A DNA stretch of 64,000 bases. Origin: Candidatus Altimarinota bacterium. Lineage in GTDB: Bacteria; Patescibacteriota; Gracilibacteria; BD1-5; UBA2023. The notes beneath the pieces are model-generated. The model made no database searches. It was not told the DNA's origin and saw nothing but the letters and a program-made list of their open reading frames with translations. A program made the translations under genes and the position numbers. The stretch covers positions 1-64,000 of the forward strand of contig JACMPW010000005.1 of the NCBI GenBank assembly GCA_014377305.1, given 5' to 3'. Positions 8,503 through 20,225 of this stretch are shown here, in pieces (the stretch's first letter is position 1; each line of letters starts with the position of its first letter).

Positions 8503-9651
8503 TTGTCCATACGCCCCAATCATCGAGCTCGTCATGCACGAGCCAGTAGATCCAATATTGATCTCCCATCAGTATCGGATACATTTCGTAGATTCAAGTG
8601 GTTTACGATTGCACTCGTCATCCTATTCCCGATATACCCATCTCTCTCGCTCCTCGGATCGGTGGGCATGGTACGTGCCTGAGACTACGATGAGTCGACG
8701 ATCATCACGGCATATAGCGATCTCGGTGACGTGACAGGAGATGGATATATATCAGATACTGGACTCATCCGTATCTGAGGTGGTAGCTCTGGACAGAGTA
8801 GTCCACAGAGGCCATCTGATACACGCGTAACCGCAGATATCATAGACAAAAATATCAAAAAGCATACTGTCCGAGCTCTTGAGAGTGTTCGGAGTATATC
8901 AGATAAATATTGAGTGAGTACTGATGCTATCCTCTGGGCCAATGATCTCGAGAGCACTGATGAGCTCAAGATCGGTCAAATTCTCAAGATCCCTCCTGTT
9001 TCAGGTGTCGTCCATACTGTTGTCAATGGAGATACTATCTCTGCTATAGCTGCGAAATACGACGTAGATAGTAGAGATATTGTATCTGTGAATACTCTCC
9101 GAGATGCTGCGAGTATCCGTATCGGTATGGATCTGATGATCCCAGGTGCTATATCACGATCGGTTGCTATTCTCGAGAAAAATGATCCACAACCCAATAA
9201 ATCATCTCTTTCCAAGTGAGCAATCCAAACACGAGATACGAGTGATGCTCGTCTCGAGCCAAAATCTCAAGTCACTATATCTCCAAAAACATTACTCAAA
9301 GATAGATATGCGGTCAAGTATACTGGTAAATCACGAGGATTTGTCTGAGGGAATTGTACCTGGTATGTGGCCCAAAACAAGAGTGTTACTTGGCGAGGCA
9401 ATGCATCATCTTGGATGCGAAACGCTCAAGAAGAATGAGTCAAAACAGGATCTACTCCTATAGTAGGTGCTATCGTACAATTCTCTGGATCTGGATACAA
9501 TCGATACTATGGACATGTTGGTATCGTAGCGGGTATCGAGTGAGGCAATATCATCGTCAAGGATATGAACTATCGAGGTCTCTATGAGGTCACGATCCGC
9601 AAGGTGCCGATCGATCATCCGGGTATCGATGGATATATCTATGTCGACTAG
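8503..9651 (+). CDS. LysM and CHAP-domain cell-wall hydrolase
   Basis: 382 aa if it starts at TTG 8503, the only NTG after the upstream TAA at 8491. The first ATG (8668) would cut off the hydrophobic segment WFTIALVILF, which looks like a signal anchor. Two LysM-type peptidoglycan-binding stretches follow (HTVRALESVRSISDKYG and HTVVNGDTISAIAAKYD). The C-terminal CHAP amidase/endopeptidase domain has its catalytic Cys in GNCTWYVAQ and His in GHVGIV. It probably cleaves peptidoglycan peptide bonds during growth or division. At least seven glycines are TGA. Its terminator at 9664 closes the unit. Confidence 0.85.
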
Positions 9652-9663
9652 TCAGTCACTTTT

Positions 9664-9694
9664 ATCCCATTGTATTTATACAATGGGATTTTTT
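9664..9694 (+). terminator. Rho-independent terminator
   Basis: ATCCCATTGTA/TACAATGGGAT stem with a short TTTA loop region and a T-run, 12 bases after the CHAP gene. Confidence 0.9.
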
Positions 9695-9709
9695 ATGGAA
9701 AATAATAAC

Positions 9710-9737
9710 TTGACATGTATTGCATAACTCATAAAAT
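9710..9737 (+). promoter_or_regulatory. Promoter upstream of the 9887 gene
   Basis: Consensus TTGACA (9710-9715), 16-base spacer and TAAAAT (9732-9737). It would give a leader of about 140 nt in which I see no gene. Confidence 0.6.
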
Positions 9738-9886
9738 AAATAAAAATAATAAGATAAGATCCTCTTATATCTGCTCAATTCTAAGCCCTAAGCACCCAGT
9801 TCCAAGTTCTCTATTTCATATATTTGCATTTTTCCGTAGCATATGATAGAGTGAGTGGGTAAATCTATTTTTTTAACTATACATAT

Positions 9887-12800
9887 ATGTTTACGTTCAA
9901 TAAAATTGGTATCAGAAATATACGAGTAATCTTTGATCCACGAGAATCTATGAGTAGCCCTATAGAACAAAATGAACCAAAACTTGCCAAAGATATTCGC
10001 CCTATCGAACTCGCTAACTTGACTGTAGAGGCAACAAATGCAGTTATAGAAACTAAGGTCAAAACTGCTAGTGTTGAAGATCGTAGACTATTATGAGAAT
10101 GGCTAAATAGTCAAAAACTAAGCCTCAGTGATAATCCTACACGATTGAATTATATAGCAAATATGAAAAATATACTTGATCGTGTTAATACAGCAAAGGG
10201 AGAACCTAGTATTATGGATGATGGGAGTACAACTAAACCCGTACATACAGTACTAGGAACTCCAGCAGCCCCAGATACTCTTGCCTCAGTGGCGGTAGTC
10301 TCTGCTAATCCTGCTGTAGCTGAGAAGCAAAATACAGATAATGCATCAGCTGTAGAGAGAGCACGAGTAGCAACTACTACCATCTTGAATACGAGCAATA
10401 ATGCTCAGGTAACTCTTGCTCAGTCTGCACCTCCAAATAGCAATCCGACTCTTGGTGCTGAGAAACCAGTAGAGATAGCAAAAGATCCTAAAATCCAAGC
10501 TCTCGTAGAGACCTACAATGAGCAGTATGTAATCAAAAGAAATCTCACAAAAGCACTCTCTCGAGCTATAACTAATAATGGTGGCTATGATGCTGTATAT
10601 GAGCGAGTGACTGGTGAAAAACCAACAGGTGCAAATGAAGATATAATAAAATTCCAGAAATCATTCAATACAAATATCTCATTTCTCAAACAATTCGGTG
10701 GGGGTGCCGCATGAGTAGATGCTCTTTTATCTGGAAAAACAGATGAATATATGAAGGAGGTTGTAAAAACAATAAAGAATAATGGTGGTAAGATGCCAGA
10801 TATTCAGTCAGTAGAATGAATATCTCCTCAAGTTCAGACTATTGCTGGTGCTGTTGCTACTGTCCTGGTTGCTGTAGGTACAAGCGGTATTGTCATAGTA
10901 TGACATGAGGCGGATCGTACTACGGCAGATACATTTATCCGTGAACTCCAAAAAGACACAGAAGGTGGCGTATGGAATAAGTTCACAAATGCTCTCGTAT
11001 GGATCAAAGAAGCAGCTATGGGACGCAAACTCAGTATTACCCTAGGAGCGAATGAGAAAGAAGGAAATGTAGAAAAATATTATGGAGATATTCGTAATTT
11101 TACAAAAGAAGTAATGGAGACTCCAGATCTCTCAAAATCAACAAATCCACAAGTGAAGGAGATGTATATGGCAGCAAAGGCATTTGCTACTAATGCTAAG
11201 ATAAATCCTACAACTGAACAATACCAAAAAGCACTCATACAATCATATATTCTCAATGAAGGATATGCTCGTCAGTGAGTTGACTGGAAGGCAAATATCG
11301 GCCTCCTATTCGTCGGTGCTGGTCGTGAAGAGATCAAAGCTAATTCACGTGATAATAAAGGTAATTCTCTCGACAATGATGCTGAGAAGGCTATCACAAA
11401 CAGAAAAATCGAATCTGCAGAACTCAAACAAGCATGAGTAACTATCGAAAAAAATAGCGAAGGGAAATGGGTACACTCTATACCAGCAGTTGCTGCATTC
11501 GCATGAGATACAGAGAATATATCTATAACAATACCAGGAAAAACAGAAACAAACGGTACCTATACTATTGTTACGGATACTGTACAGACACTACACTTCT
11601 CAGATAGTGGATCTGGCTATGTTGTATCATTCTCAGACGCAACCAATCAGCCTGAGTCTACTGCTACTACTGCTGCACCAACTGGAGATAGACCTACGCA
11701 ATCAGCGAATACAGTTACTAAATTTCGGGAAACCAATACTAAGAATGCACTCGATGATGCTATATATTTTGCTGGACATACTCTCGAATTCAAGGCATAT
11801 CTTGATGCTATGGCAGGTCAAGATGTAGTAGCAGCACGAGCCACTCTCGAGAGTATGCTAACAGGTAAATATAGAACAAGAGCAAGTATCCTTCTCAAAA
11901 ATCTCAATACCATCGATAATACATATACGTATGGATCCAATGCAAATCGTAGAGCAGAGAAGATAACAGAAAAAAATATAAATAGTATCCGAACAGAGGA
12001 AATAATCAATGCAGAAAACAAGCTTGCTCGAAAAGTTGGTATCACCCAAAAATGAACTGATGATGCTAGTTTCGATATGCAAAATAGTGAGGTGAAACAG
12101 GCGTCTAGTATTTATACTGGACAAGAAATGACACTTTCTGTTTTTGCTACACCGAGGGCAACAGTAAAATGACCACAGTGAGCACTCCATCGTATCGATA
12201 CCATGGATGGATCATTTGCTATCAACTCCAAGACTGTGGAGATCACAGGAGAATACAAAAATCAGATCATCGATGCAACTGGATCACTCGTGAAAAACGA
12301 TAAAAAAGGAATTGCCTGACAAGTAGAAAAGCTTAATATATTCCTCAAAAATAATAAGCAACCAGAAACAGATATCACAAAATATACAAACTATCTCAAA
12401 TCAGGAAATATAGCAGATCTCGGAGTCCCTGGGCTGCAGCTCCAAGAATGAAAATGAACCAAGGTATTCGAGGCTCGTGCTCGCATAGCTGGTAATCTCT
12501 GTCTCAATAGAACACATGGTATCGTATTTCCACTTTTTGGGCTCCCTCCATCAGCTGGCAATCCACCAGTGAGACAATGAGTTGAGTCTGTAGCGACACT
12601 CGACTATACTACGCCAACAAAAGAAAATGATGTAACTACCCGCAAGAGTGCACTAGGAGGCAGTCCAGTTGCAGCATTAGTTAACCAGTTGACGAAAAAA
12701 CCAGGATCACCAAATCAACCAAATAATCCTACTCCTACTACGACTCCTCAAACAGGTCCAGCGGTTCCTAATAATCCTACTCCTACTACGACTCCTCAAA

Positions 12801-12943
12801 CAGGTCCAGCGGTTCCTAATAATCTTACTCACACTCCTGGAGGACCAGTTATTACGCCATCACAACCAGCTATGCCTGTTACAGCCCCAGTAACTACTTA
12901 TATAGCTCCACCACCTAGATCACTTTGACCAGTGGTTAAATAA
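9887..12943 (+). CDS. Large protein of unknown function with Pro/Thr-rich C-terminus (1018 aa)
   Basis: A single frame of 1019 codons, broken by many TGA glycines, ends at TAA 12941-12943. No signal peptide is evident. One hydrophobic stretch (about residues 317-340, AVATVLVAVGTSGIVIV) may be a membrane segment. The remainder is polar and Lys/Glu/Asn-rich, apparently helical. The last 90 residues are Pro/Thr/Gln-rich with two identical 16-residue repeats. I recognise no domain. Size and composition fit a lineage-specific envelope or secreted protein. Being expressed from its own promoter and followed 21 bases later by a lipoprotein gene suggests an envelope role. Confidence 0.75.
12722..12817 (+). 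repeat. Two 48-bp tandem direct repeats
   Basis: Two essentially identical 48-base units (12722-12769, 12770-12817), each encoding NNPTPTTTPQTGPAVP near the C-terminus of the preceding CDS. The unit is in phase with codons, as expected of a variable-length linker. Confidence 0.9.
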
Positions 12944-12964
12944 AGTTTTTCTTAATCTTCATAT

Positions 12965-13171
12965 ATGAAATCATCGCACATTCTCATCGCACTCTTGAGT
13001 ATTGTATTGCTCTCTGCCTGTACAAAAAATACTAACTCCATCAATACTCCTATATCAACTGAGCAGAAAACTCTGATAGTATCGGGTACCCTGCTACCAA
13101 AAGATACAATATCTGAACCTGTATCTTCAGGGCAAATCAGTACTCAGTCATTTTCTGGTAATCTCAAATAA
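12965..13171 (+). CDS. Small lipoprotein (68 aa)
   Basis: 68 aa with a classical lipoprotein signal: hydrophobic LIALLSIVLL and lipobox LSAC, giving a lipidated Cys at residue 19. The mature 50 residues are Ser/Thr-rich with no domain. It lies between two large envelope proteins on the same strand. Function unknown. Confidence 0.8.
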   Translation: MKSSHILIALLSIVLLSACTKNTNSINTPISTEQKTLIVSGTLLPKDTISEPVSSGQISTQSFSGNLK

Positions 13172-13197
13172 TTCCCATATTTTCTCTCTTTTCTATT

Positions 13198-16100
13198 ATG
13201 AAAAAAATCTTTTTCTCTGCTATCATTCTCTCGATGCTCATATGAGTCAATAACTCATGGGCAGCTATATGTGATCAGACATTCCAGTGAACACTTCGTA
13301 CGGGATATAATTATCCATTATCAGATCTCTATACGAATGTTAACGCTTTTCGTCACAATATCGCCGGTGGTAGCGTAACAATAGATGAGACAGCCGTAGG
13401 TGACCTCAATAGGGGATCTGGTCCAGGTTTTTCGTATACCCCTGAGCTCGTTACTCAGGACTACGAGATAGCACCATGACAGTCTATCACAGCGTTCAAA
13501 TCAGATAGCAACTACTCTGTATATGATTATCCTCTCTCTCGTGCTAGCAAACTCCTCGTCATCTATTCACTTGATGTGCAATGACAGAACAATGATGGAT
13601 CATGGACTCGCCCACCAGTCACCCATAATGAGTGTATCTACTATACTATCACCCGATGTGGAGATGGTGTGATTGATACTGGAGACGGAGAGACCTGTGA
13701 TGGAGGTGCGACCAATGGTACCGCAGGAAGTTGTAACAATACTTGTAACGGTAATCTACCACCTGAGCCAGTTCCAGTATGTAACTCTATTATAAATGGT
13801 AGAGCAGTAACAACACCATTGACTATCGGACAATGCGATGTAGGTACTGTATCAGGATTTACAGCTATTGGTACTAATCCTGTGAACTATAGCTGGTCAT
13901 GTAATGCTGGCACTCGATCCGTTGCATGTACAGCGAACTATATTACTCCAGGCGTTGGTACTCCGAACCTCATCATCAAAAAATACGTCAAAACCCTCAA
14001 TGCGGCTGGAGATACTCAGACCGCTCCTGTATCTGTAGCTCTTGGAGAAGCGTTCAACTACTACTACCAGCTCCAGAATATTGGATCAGTCGCTGCTACT
14101 GGCGTAGTGGTGAAGGATACACTCCCTGCATATCTCACATTCTCAGGAGCTATCACCGTCAAAAATCCAGCAGGTGCCGATGTCACGAGTGACTGGGGAT
14201 GTACTCAGGGTTCTCAGATATTCTCTGGAGAGACGATCGCTCGTATCACCCTTGTATGTACCAAACTGAGCCCACTCCCAGCGAACTCTGGTCTCTATAC
14301 ATTCTCAGTTCCAGTAGTCCTCGCAATCAATGCTCCCGTCAATATCAATATGCAGAATGTAGCATATGTCTGTGCTGATAATATAGTAGGCAATCCTACA
14401 GGTCCAAATGGGGAAGTGATCTGTGGTAATCTCAATCCACCTCCTCCTCCACCACCAGCTCAGTGTGATCAGACGAATCCAAATAGTCAAAAAGATCAAG
14501 CATGTATCGTGGTCACTGGATCAGGATTCGATCTCTCACTCAAGAAATATATCGGAACCAATGATGCTCAGACTCTAGCAACTGGTGTATCTACTACAAC
14601 CAATGCTCATCTCAGTTATATCATCCGTGTGACGAACTCTGGCCCAGCATCATCATCTGGTATAACCACTGTACAGGATATCCTCCCAACAGGTGTCGTC
14701 CTCGACGGGACTGTCTCAGGGTCGAGCTGGTCATGTAGTTCTAGTGGAGTGACGATCCTCTGTACATCGACTCTTGTAGTTACATCAGGATCCGTGTATC
14801 CAGATATCACAGTACCATTTCGTGTGACAGCAACCGCAGGACAGTCAGTTACCAATATCGCAGCCGTAGACAATCCTCTCGAAGTGAATCGATGTATGGC
14901 AACTGGATCTCTCCTCCCTGTTACGAGTAGTACCTATTGTACAAGGGATTCACTCAACTCTGATCTAGCGGTTCTCTATATTCCTGGAGGAGGTGGAGGT
15001 GGATCATCGAATATTGGCAAAAAATGTGTAAATAATATAGCTACTTGTGCAAATTATAACTCTCTTGTTGCATGTATCGCAGATGGTATCCCTGCAGCGC
15101 TCTGTTATCCAGCTGATGCAGTTGGGCAGGCTATGTGTTCTACACAATCACTCATATGTAGTGGTCCAGGAGGAGGCGGCGGAGGGGGTGGAGGAGGCGG
15201 ACGATGTGGGGATGGGGTACTCCAGCCCAATCTCTGAGAAGAGTGTGATGTGGTATGAGCACCATGGTGTGATGCATCATGCAAGATAGTTCTCAGAACC
15301 AACCCAGGAGCCAATCCGATCACCGATCTCTGGATGACGATCCCAGTACTCGCAGGAACTCAACGACTCGGATATACTTGGTTGGATGGTATTCCAGGGA
15401 AGGTGGCATTCTCAGATAACCGTATGGTTCTCGGAGTTGGTACTAAGGCATTCACCTTGGCTGATAGTGTAGGATTCGGTATCCGAACACAGTACCGTAT
15501 TCCACTCATGATCGAAGCAAACAAAAAAATCTGTCTCAAATCAGAAGGATCTGCTCTCAACTCTGAAGAGATCTGTACAACATTCGGTGCTGGAGCTCCA
15601 AACTCAATGATCTGGGCACGCATCGATGGTACGAGATATGTAGTAATCGGACAAGGCGATTTCCAATCTCGAAAATCAGATGGAACCTACGAACGAATAG
15701 TCGCGAATAGTCCGAACAATGTGACACTATTTCGTGGACCAGTACAATATTCTTCTCTACAAAATAGCAATCTCGGACCTACTCTCAATAGTGCATTCTT
15801 CGGTATGGTACCAGGGAATAATAGTACTATCTGACTCTTCACTGATACAGGCGTAGATCTCGTGAAACTCGCTGTCCGAGTCTCAGGGGCTGTTGTATCA
15901 AGTATTGGATCCGCATCGAATCGAGCAATCGAATCATTTATCAATGCTCATGATGTCTTCGCTGATTTTCTCGGTACATCAGTAGTGATGAATACATCTA
16001 CTACGAACTCCAATACTACATGAGTAGTAACTATCAGTACTCTCCCTACTCTTGTAGGTAAGACAGGTGGTAGCGTCTCAACAGTAGCAGATCTCGAGCA

Positions 16101-16635
16101 GTATGCAGTAAATGGCAATAAAAATATCCTCGCTGTTACGGGTGATCTCACGGTCGCTTGTCCAACAGGATCAACAGTATTTACTATGATGGGTGTCCGT
16201 ACAGTGATCGTCACTGGTAATCTCATCGTCAAGTGTAATATCATATACGGATCATCTGATACTACATCGAGCTGGGCATGGATCACCAAGGGTGGAGATA
16301 TCCAGGTATCCAATGGTACTGGTCCACTCTCATCAGGTGCCATCACCAATCTTGCAGGAGTATATGTAGCAACCAAAGAAGGACTAACTGGAGGACAGTT
16401 TACCTATGCTACAGGAACAAACAATACAACTCAAGCAATACTGCGTATCGAGGGAACTCTCTATGGTAACGCATCTCCACTCTTTGCCTCTCGCCTCTAT
16501 GCGAGAGCAACTGGAGCCTATGATATCCTCACGACTGGAACTATACTCACATACTCCAACCGTGCACTCGTATCACCTCCACCACTCCTATCACAGTATC
16601 TGGGTACCTACCAGGTACAACGAGTAGTACAGTAA
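13198..16635 (+). CDS. Large exported surface protein with DUF11-type repeats and cysteine-rich CGDG motifs
   Basis: 1145 aa. An N-terminal signal peptide (MKKIFFSAIILSMLIG, probable cleavage after SWA) is followed by a CGDGVIDTGDGETCDGG segment like the myxococcal Cys-rich repeat, then two DUF11-like beta-sandwich domains (GEAFNYYYQLQNIG with VVVKDTLPAYLTF; HLSYIIRVTNSG with VQDILPTGVVL). A Gly-rich linker and a second CGDG motif at about 15205 come next. The C-terminal 450 residues are a beta-rich module also seen in the proteins at 35412-37706 and 61454-64000. TGA glycines interrupt it at 15235 and 15832. It is probably a cell-surface structural or adhesive protein; attachment mode unknown. 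Confidence 0.85.
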
Positions 16636-16814
16636 AAGAGATCTCTGAAAAACTGCGAATTTCATCGTTATCAAAATTTATTTCTCAGTGCCCCTTTGCG
16701 ACTTTGTCCCATTGGAAATACCCTTGGGGTACATTGGCTCATTAGCAAACTCCTTTCGAAAAAATTTTTCTGCCTCGAACTTCTTGCTTTTGAGAAATCC
16801 GAAATATTAGAAAT

Positions 16815-16844
16815 AAAAAATACGGCCAATTGGCCGTATTTTTT
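16815..16844. terminator. Bidirectional terminator
   Basis: AAAAAATACGGCCA/TGGCCGTATTTTTT is a perfect palindrome between convergent genes, and its last bases form the stop codon of the carboxypeptidase on the minus strand. Bases 16636-16814 between the surface protein and this site hold no gene I can support. Confidence 0.9.
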
Positions 16845-17556
16845 ATCGTCGTGCTATCGCCTCCTGGAATCTGACGAACTCGGTATAGGTCCAGCCGAGA
16901 ATATGGAGACGAGTCGCGAGTGTGACACCGACATATCGATAGTGCCATGGCTCTGTTTGATATTCATCGATCTCGATTCATTTCTGGTAACTCTGAGTCC
17001 ACCCATACTGATATGCGTTGTTCTCGAGCCACTTCACATATTTGCGATAGGTAGGATTACTCGTGAATTCTTTTTCGCTACTGGCATCGAATAGATCCAC
17101 TGCGAGTCCGAGCTGATGCTCGCTATATCCAGGTGGAGCACAGAGCGAGTCACTACATCTGCCGAGATCCCAGAGCCGTTGCTGGTAGGTAGCACTCCGA
17201 TAGCCACTGATGACAGTGAGTGGTATTCCTACATCATAGACAAATCCTGATGCCATATTCCACAGTGCATCTCGAGCTTCTCGTCTGAGTTGACTATTGC
17301 GACCCGCCTCGTTGATGAGTGATCCAGAGATCGATACGAGATCAGATGGAGCGTAGTTACGATCAGAGAGTGGAGTGGTACGACTGACGAACCTGAGTAT
17401 ACTCGAGTCATCATAGAACACAGGGAGCCGTATGGCTGCCCTGAGTCTGGGAGTATTGTATGGGGGTATCGTTTCACCACTTGCCCCCATAGCAGGAGAG
17501 GATGAGGCAGAGAGGATGATGAAAAAAAGGATCACAAAGGATCTGAGAAGATACAT
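16843..17556 (-). CDS. D-alanyl-D-alanine carboxypeptidase (VanY/DacB, M15 family)
   Basis: 237 aa with signal peptide (MYLLRSFVILFFIILSASSS). The zinc-peptidase motifs appear in order: SGYRSATYQQRLW, the metal motif SEHQLGLAVDL (SxHxxGxAxD) and the C-terminal EPWHYRYVG holding the second metal His. It trims terminal D-Ala from peptidoglycan stem peptides. The C-terminal 45 residues are recovered only by reading the TGA at 16978-16980 as Gly, and the catalytic WHYR motif lies in that part. The start at 17556 is chosen for the signal peptide. It follows corA by 28 bases on the same strand. Confidence 0.92.
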
Positions 17557-17584
17557 AGAGTAGAGGGGAATTAGCGTTGATGAT

Positions 17585-18487
17585 CTATATGATTTTCTTC
17601 TTTTGGAGAAAAAATGTGAGGAGAATGAGGAGGATGAGAGTGATACCAATAGATCCATATACAACTCACTCGGAGAATGGTACATTGATCACGTTCATCC
17701 CGAAAAAACCAGTGAGCAGTGTTAGCGGGAGCATAAAAGCCGAGAAAGTAGTGAGGTATTTGATCGTGGTATTGGACTCGAGTTCGAATATACTCTTGAG
17801 TGTATCCTCCATAGAGTCGATATTTTCCTGGAGAAGCTCGATCTCGGAGAAAATCTTGTTCATCTTGTCCTCGAGATTCTCGAAGTAGAGCTCTACCTCA
17901 CCTGAGAATCGATTTTTCATCTGACTCTCGATCATCCGCAGTACGAGGATCTGTGGTTTCATCATATGCTTGAGCGTGATGATGTTTCGTTTTTTCGTCA
18001 TGATGTTGCGGATGGTATCTGTCCCACGAGCCGAGAAGAGCTCTCTCTCGAGTGCCTTGAGATCACGAGCAAACCGTTCCAGCATTTTCATCGTCTTATC
18101 GAGATATGCCTCGATGATGGAGTAGAGGATGAGGGCTGGAGATTCTTTTATACCGTTTTTGATATCAGTTTCATAGTGATCATAGACGCGTCGCATCGTC
18201 GATGACTGGTAGTAGCGAAATGATATCAGATACTCATGTGAGACGAATATATTGAGTTCATTTTGTATGTATCTCTCTGAGCTCGGGTCATATTTCGGAA
18301 AATGGAGCACGAGAAATATATAGTCATCGTACGCATCGAGACGAGCATACTGATTAGACTCGAGGATCGCATCCCGATCGAGCTCATGGAAGTCATACTT
18401 CGTCATCACTGCATCGATCTCATCGAGTGGTGGATTGACTCGGTCGAGCCAGAGTCAGGATATAGATGGATTTTTGGTACGAGCCAT
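17585..18487 (-). CDS. corA: CorA-family magnesium/divalent cation channel
   Basis: 300 aa. A long alpha/beta cytoplasmic domain and coiled helix are followed by two C-terminal transmembrane helices (FSAFMLPLTLLTGFF and GSIGITLILLILLTFFL) separated by the GMN signature in FFGMNVINVPFS. CorA pentamers import Mg2+ and sometimes Co2+ or Ni2+. The second helix is lost if TGA at 17666-17668 is taken as stop, and the first 26 residues are lost if the start at 18409 is used. ATG 18487 gives the full family length. Confidence 0.93.
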
Positions 18488-18503
18488 TTGATTTTTGATT
18501 GTG

Positions 18504-18524
18504 TGGTACTCAGAGCGGGACTTG
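18504..18524 (-). repeat. 21-bp copy of the tRNA-Leu 3' end (remnant)
   Basis: 20 of 21 bases match the 3' end of the tRNA-Leu at 18635-18655, including the CCA complement, but the rest of the tRNA is absent. It lies between the tRNA and corA. It may be an integration scar (att-like) or a tRNA duplication remnant. Confidence 0.7.
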
Positions 18525-18562
18525 GTCGCTCCTCCGGCCGTGACCCGCCTCTCCTCATAGAA

Positions 18563-18588
18563 TGAGAATGCCTTTCGTGGCATTCTCA
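18563..18588. terminator. Hairpin downstream of tRNA-Leu
   Basis: TGAGAATGCC/GGCATTCTCA is a perfect 10-bp stem with a six-base loop, 47 bases beyond the tRNA 3' end. There is no T-run, so it may be a processing or weak termination signal. Confidence 0.4.
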
Positions 18589-18634
18589 GAGCTCAATTCG
18601 GATTCAAGTCCAGGGAATTTCTATGATTTTATCT

Positions 18635-18718
18635 TGGTGCTCAGAGCGGGACTTGAACCCGCAAGCCTTGAGGCAGAGGATTTTGAGACCTCCGTGTCTA
18701 CCATTCCACCATCCGAGC
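18635..18718 (-). tRNA. tRNA-Leu (anticodon CAA)
   Basis: 84 nt with encoded CCA and a long variable arm (class II). Acceptor GCTCGGA pairs with TCTGAGC, the anticodon loop is CTCAAAA giving CAA, and the T-arm is GCGGG-TTCAAGT-CCCGC. Pair 31-39 is a T-T mismatch next to the anticodon loop. Confidence 0.92.
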
Positions 18719-18787
18719 ATATACCGAGATAGTATAGAAAAATGAGCCGAAGTCAAAGCGAGAAAGTGAGGATTTTCACAAAATTAA

Positions 18788-18815
18788 TTTGACTATCTTT
18801 AGATTAGTCTATAAT
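18788..18815 (+). promoter_or_regulatory. Strong promoter for ncRNA
   Basis: TTTGAC (18788-18793), 16-base spacer, consensus TATAAT (18810-18815), close to the tRNA-Gln promoter in sequence. Confidence 0.7.
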
Positions 18816-18821
18816 AACTCA

Positions 18822-19075
18822 GCTCGTGATATATTCTACATTTCTAGATTGTGGATCCCGCCTATTATTGGTTATGGGATTAAAGTATCTGATTGGAATA
18901 CTCTATGGATCACTGTTGCGAGTAAAAAATCAGGTATTGTGATCGTACAATACTCTGAGAGGTGCTCATTAAAAATTCACCTTAATTAGTACATTCTTGG
19001 TGGGAAGTTTTTCTTTCCCTATCTCGTAGGATGTACGCATTAAAGGACCCGCTGTAATGGCAGGTCTTTTTCTTT
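18822..19075 (+). ncRNA. Structured non-coding RNA of unassigned class (~250 nt)
   Basis: A strong promoter and a terminator bracket about 250 bases without a convincing gene. Several local stems are visible: ATCCC/GGGAT (around 18849-18875), AGTAT/ATACT, GATCAC/GTGATC across about 26 bases, GGTG/CACC, and a long stem pairing GTACATTC (about 18988) with GGATGTAC (about 19028) that encloses GGGAAG/CTTTCCC. The GGAAGCAGC loop of SRP RNA, the GAGGAAAGTCC core of RNase P RNA and the tmRNA tRNA-like end are absent. 6S RNA is possible but unproven. It could also be a cis-acting leader of prfA. This accounts for the 417-base gap between tRNA-Leu and prfA. Confidence 0.55.
19046..19075 (+). terminator. 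Terminator at end of ncRNA
   Basis: GACCCGC/GCAGGTC stem with one mismatch and a TGTAATG loop, followed by TTTTTCTTTT. Confidence 0.75.
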
Positions 19076-19135
19076 TCGCTCGACTTTTTCGATTTTTCTA
19101 TATAATGCAATCCTAAAATCCTAAAACTACTCCTC

Positions 19136-20212
19136 TTGAAATTCTCTCTCGACAACATCATCACTGAATATGAATCCCTCGAAACTGAGCTCATGGATCC
19201 CACGATCTATGCTGATCTCGCTCGACTCAAGGCAACCAATCAGAAGAAAAAATCAATACAGCTCACTGTAGAACTCTATCGTGAGTACAAGATGCTTTAC
19301 GCGAACTATGATGAGCTCAAGACGCTCGTCACCGATGAGAAGGATCCTGAGATGCTCGAGATGATGAAATCTGAGATCGCAGCTGCAGACAAGCGTATCC
19401 CCGAGCTCGAAGAGGCGATCAAGATCGCACTCCTCCCCAAGGATCCCAACGATAGCAAGAACATCATCCTCGAGGTCAGAGCCTGAGTAGGAGGGGATGA
19501 GGCCGGACTCTTTGCTCATGAGCTCGCTGAGGCTTACAAGGTATTTGCCCGTAAGGAGGGGTATACGCTCGAGGTGATGAGTGAGTCATGGAACGACGCT
19601 GGAGGGTATAAAGAGGGGATATTCAAAATCGAGGGAGGAGCCGGAGCCTATGCTCGGTTCAAATATGAGTCAGGAGTCCACCGTGTCCAGCGGATCCCAG
19701 AGACTGAGAAAAATGGTCGAGTTCATACCTCGACCGCGACAGTCGCTGTCATGATAGAGGCTGAGGAGATCGATATCGTCATCCGAGAAGAGGATCTCGA
19801 GATATCTGCGTGTCGTGCGAGTGGTGCGGGAGGACAGCATGTCAACAAGACGAACTCTGCCATCCGTATCGTCCATCTCCCAACAGGAGTGGTTGCCGAG
19901 TGTCAGAATGAGAGGTCCCAGCTCCAGAACAAGCTCACCGCTATGTCTGTCCTCAAGTCGCGAATATATGCAATAGAGGAAGAAAAGAAAGCCAAGCTCG
20001 AAGGAGCCACTCGTCTGGCGCTCGTCGGATCAGGTGATCGTAGTGAGAAGATCCGTACCTACAACTTCCCACAAGATCGCCTCACGGATCATCGGATCAA
20101 TGCGAACTTCCCGAATCTCCCCGTCATTATGATGGGAGATCTCGGCCATATTCTCGATGCTCTTGCTATCGCAGATCAGACCGCCAAGCTGGAGGCTGCA
20201 GCCGGTCGATAA
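19136..20212 (+). CDS. prfA: Peptide chain release factor 1
   Basis: 358 aa from a TTG start. The codon-recognition tripeptide is Pro188-Glu189-Thr190 (PxT type, reading UAA and UAG) within RIPETEKNGRVHTS, and the peptidyl-tRNA hydrolysis motif GGQ is at 232-234. RF2-type SPF is absent. This is the factor expected to remain in an organism where UGA is glycine. A TGA codon at 19484-19486 is itself decoded as Gly in this gene. A TATAAT at 19101-19106 may be its own -10. Confidence 0.97.
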
Positions 20213-20225
20213 ATCAAATTTGTAT

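Noticed and set aside
18789-18989. 66-aa reading frame between tRNA-Leu and prfA
   Set aside because: Its start lies on the -35 of a strong promoter, codon pattern is unconvincing and the stretch folds into several stems; treated as ncRNA.
18822-19075. Naming the ncRNA as 6S, SRP, RNase P or tmRNA
   Set aside because: None of the diagnostic core motifs could be found by eye; a covariance search is needed.
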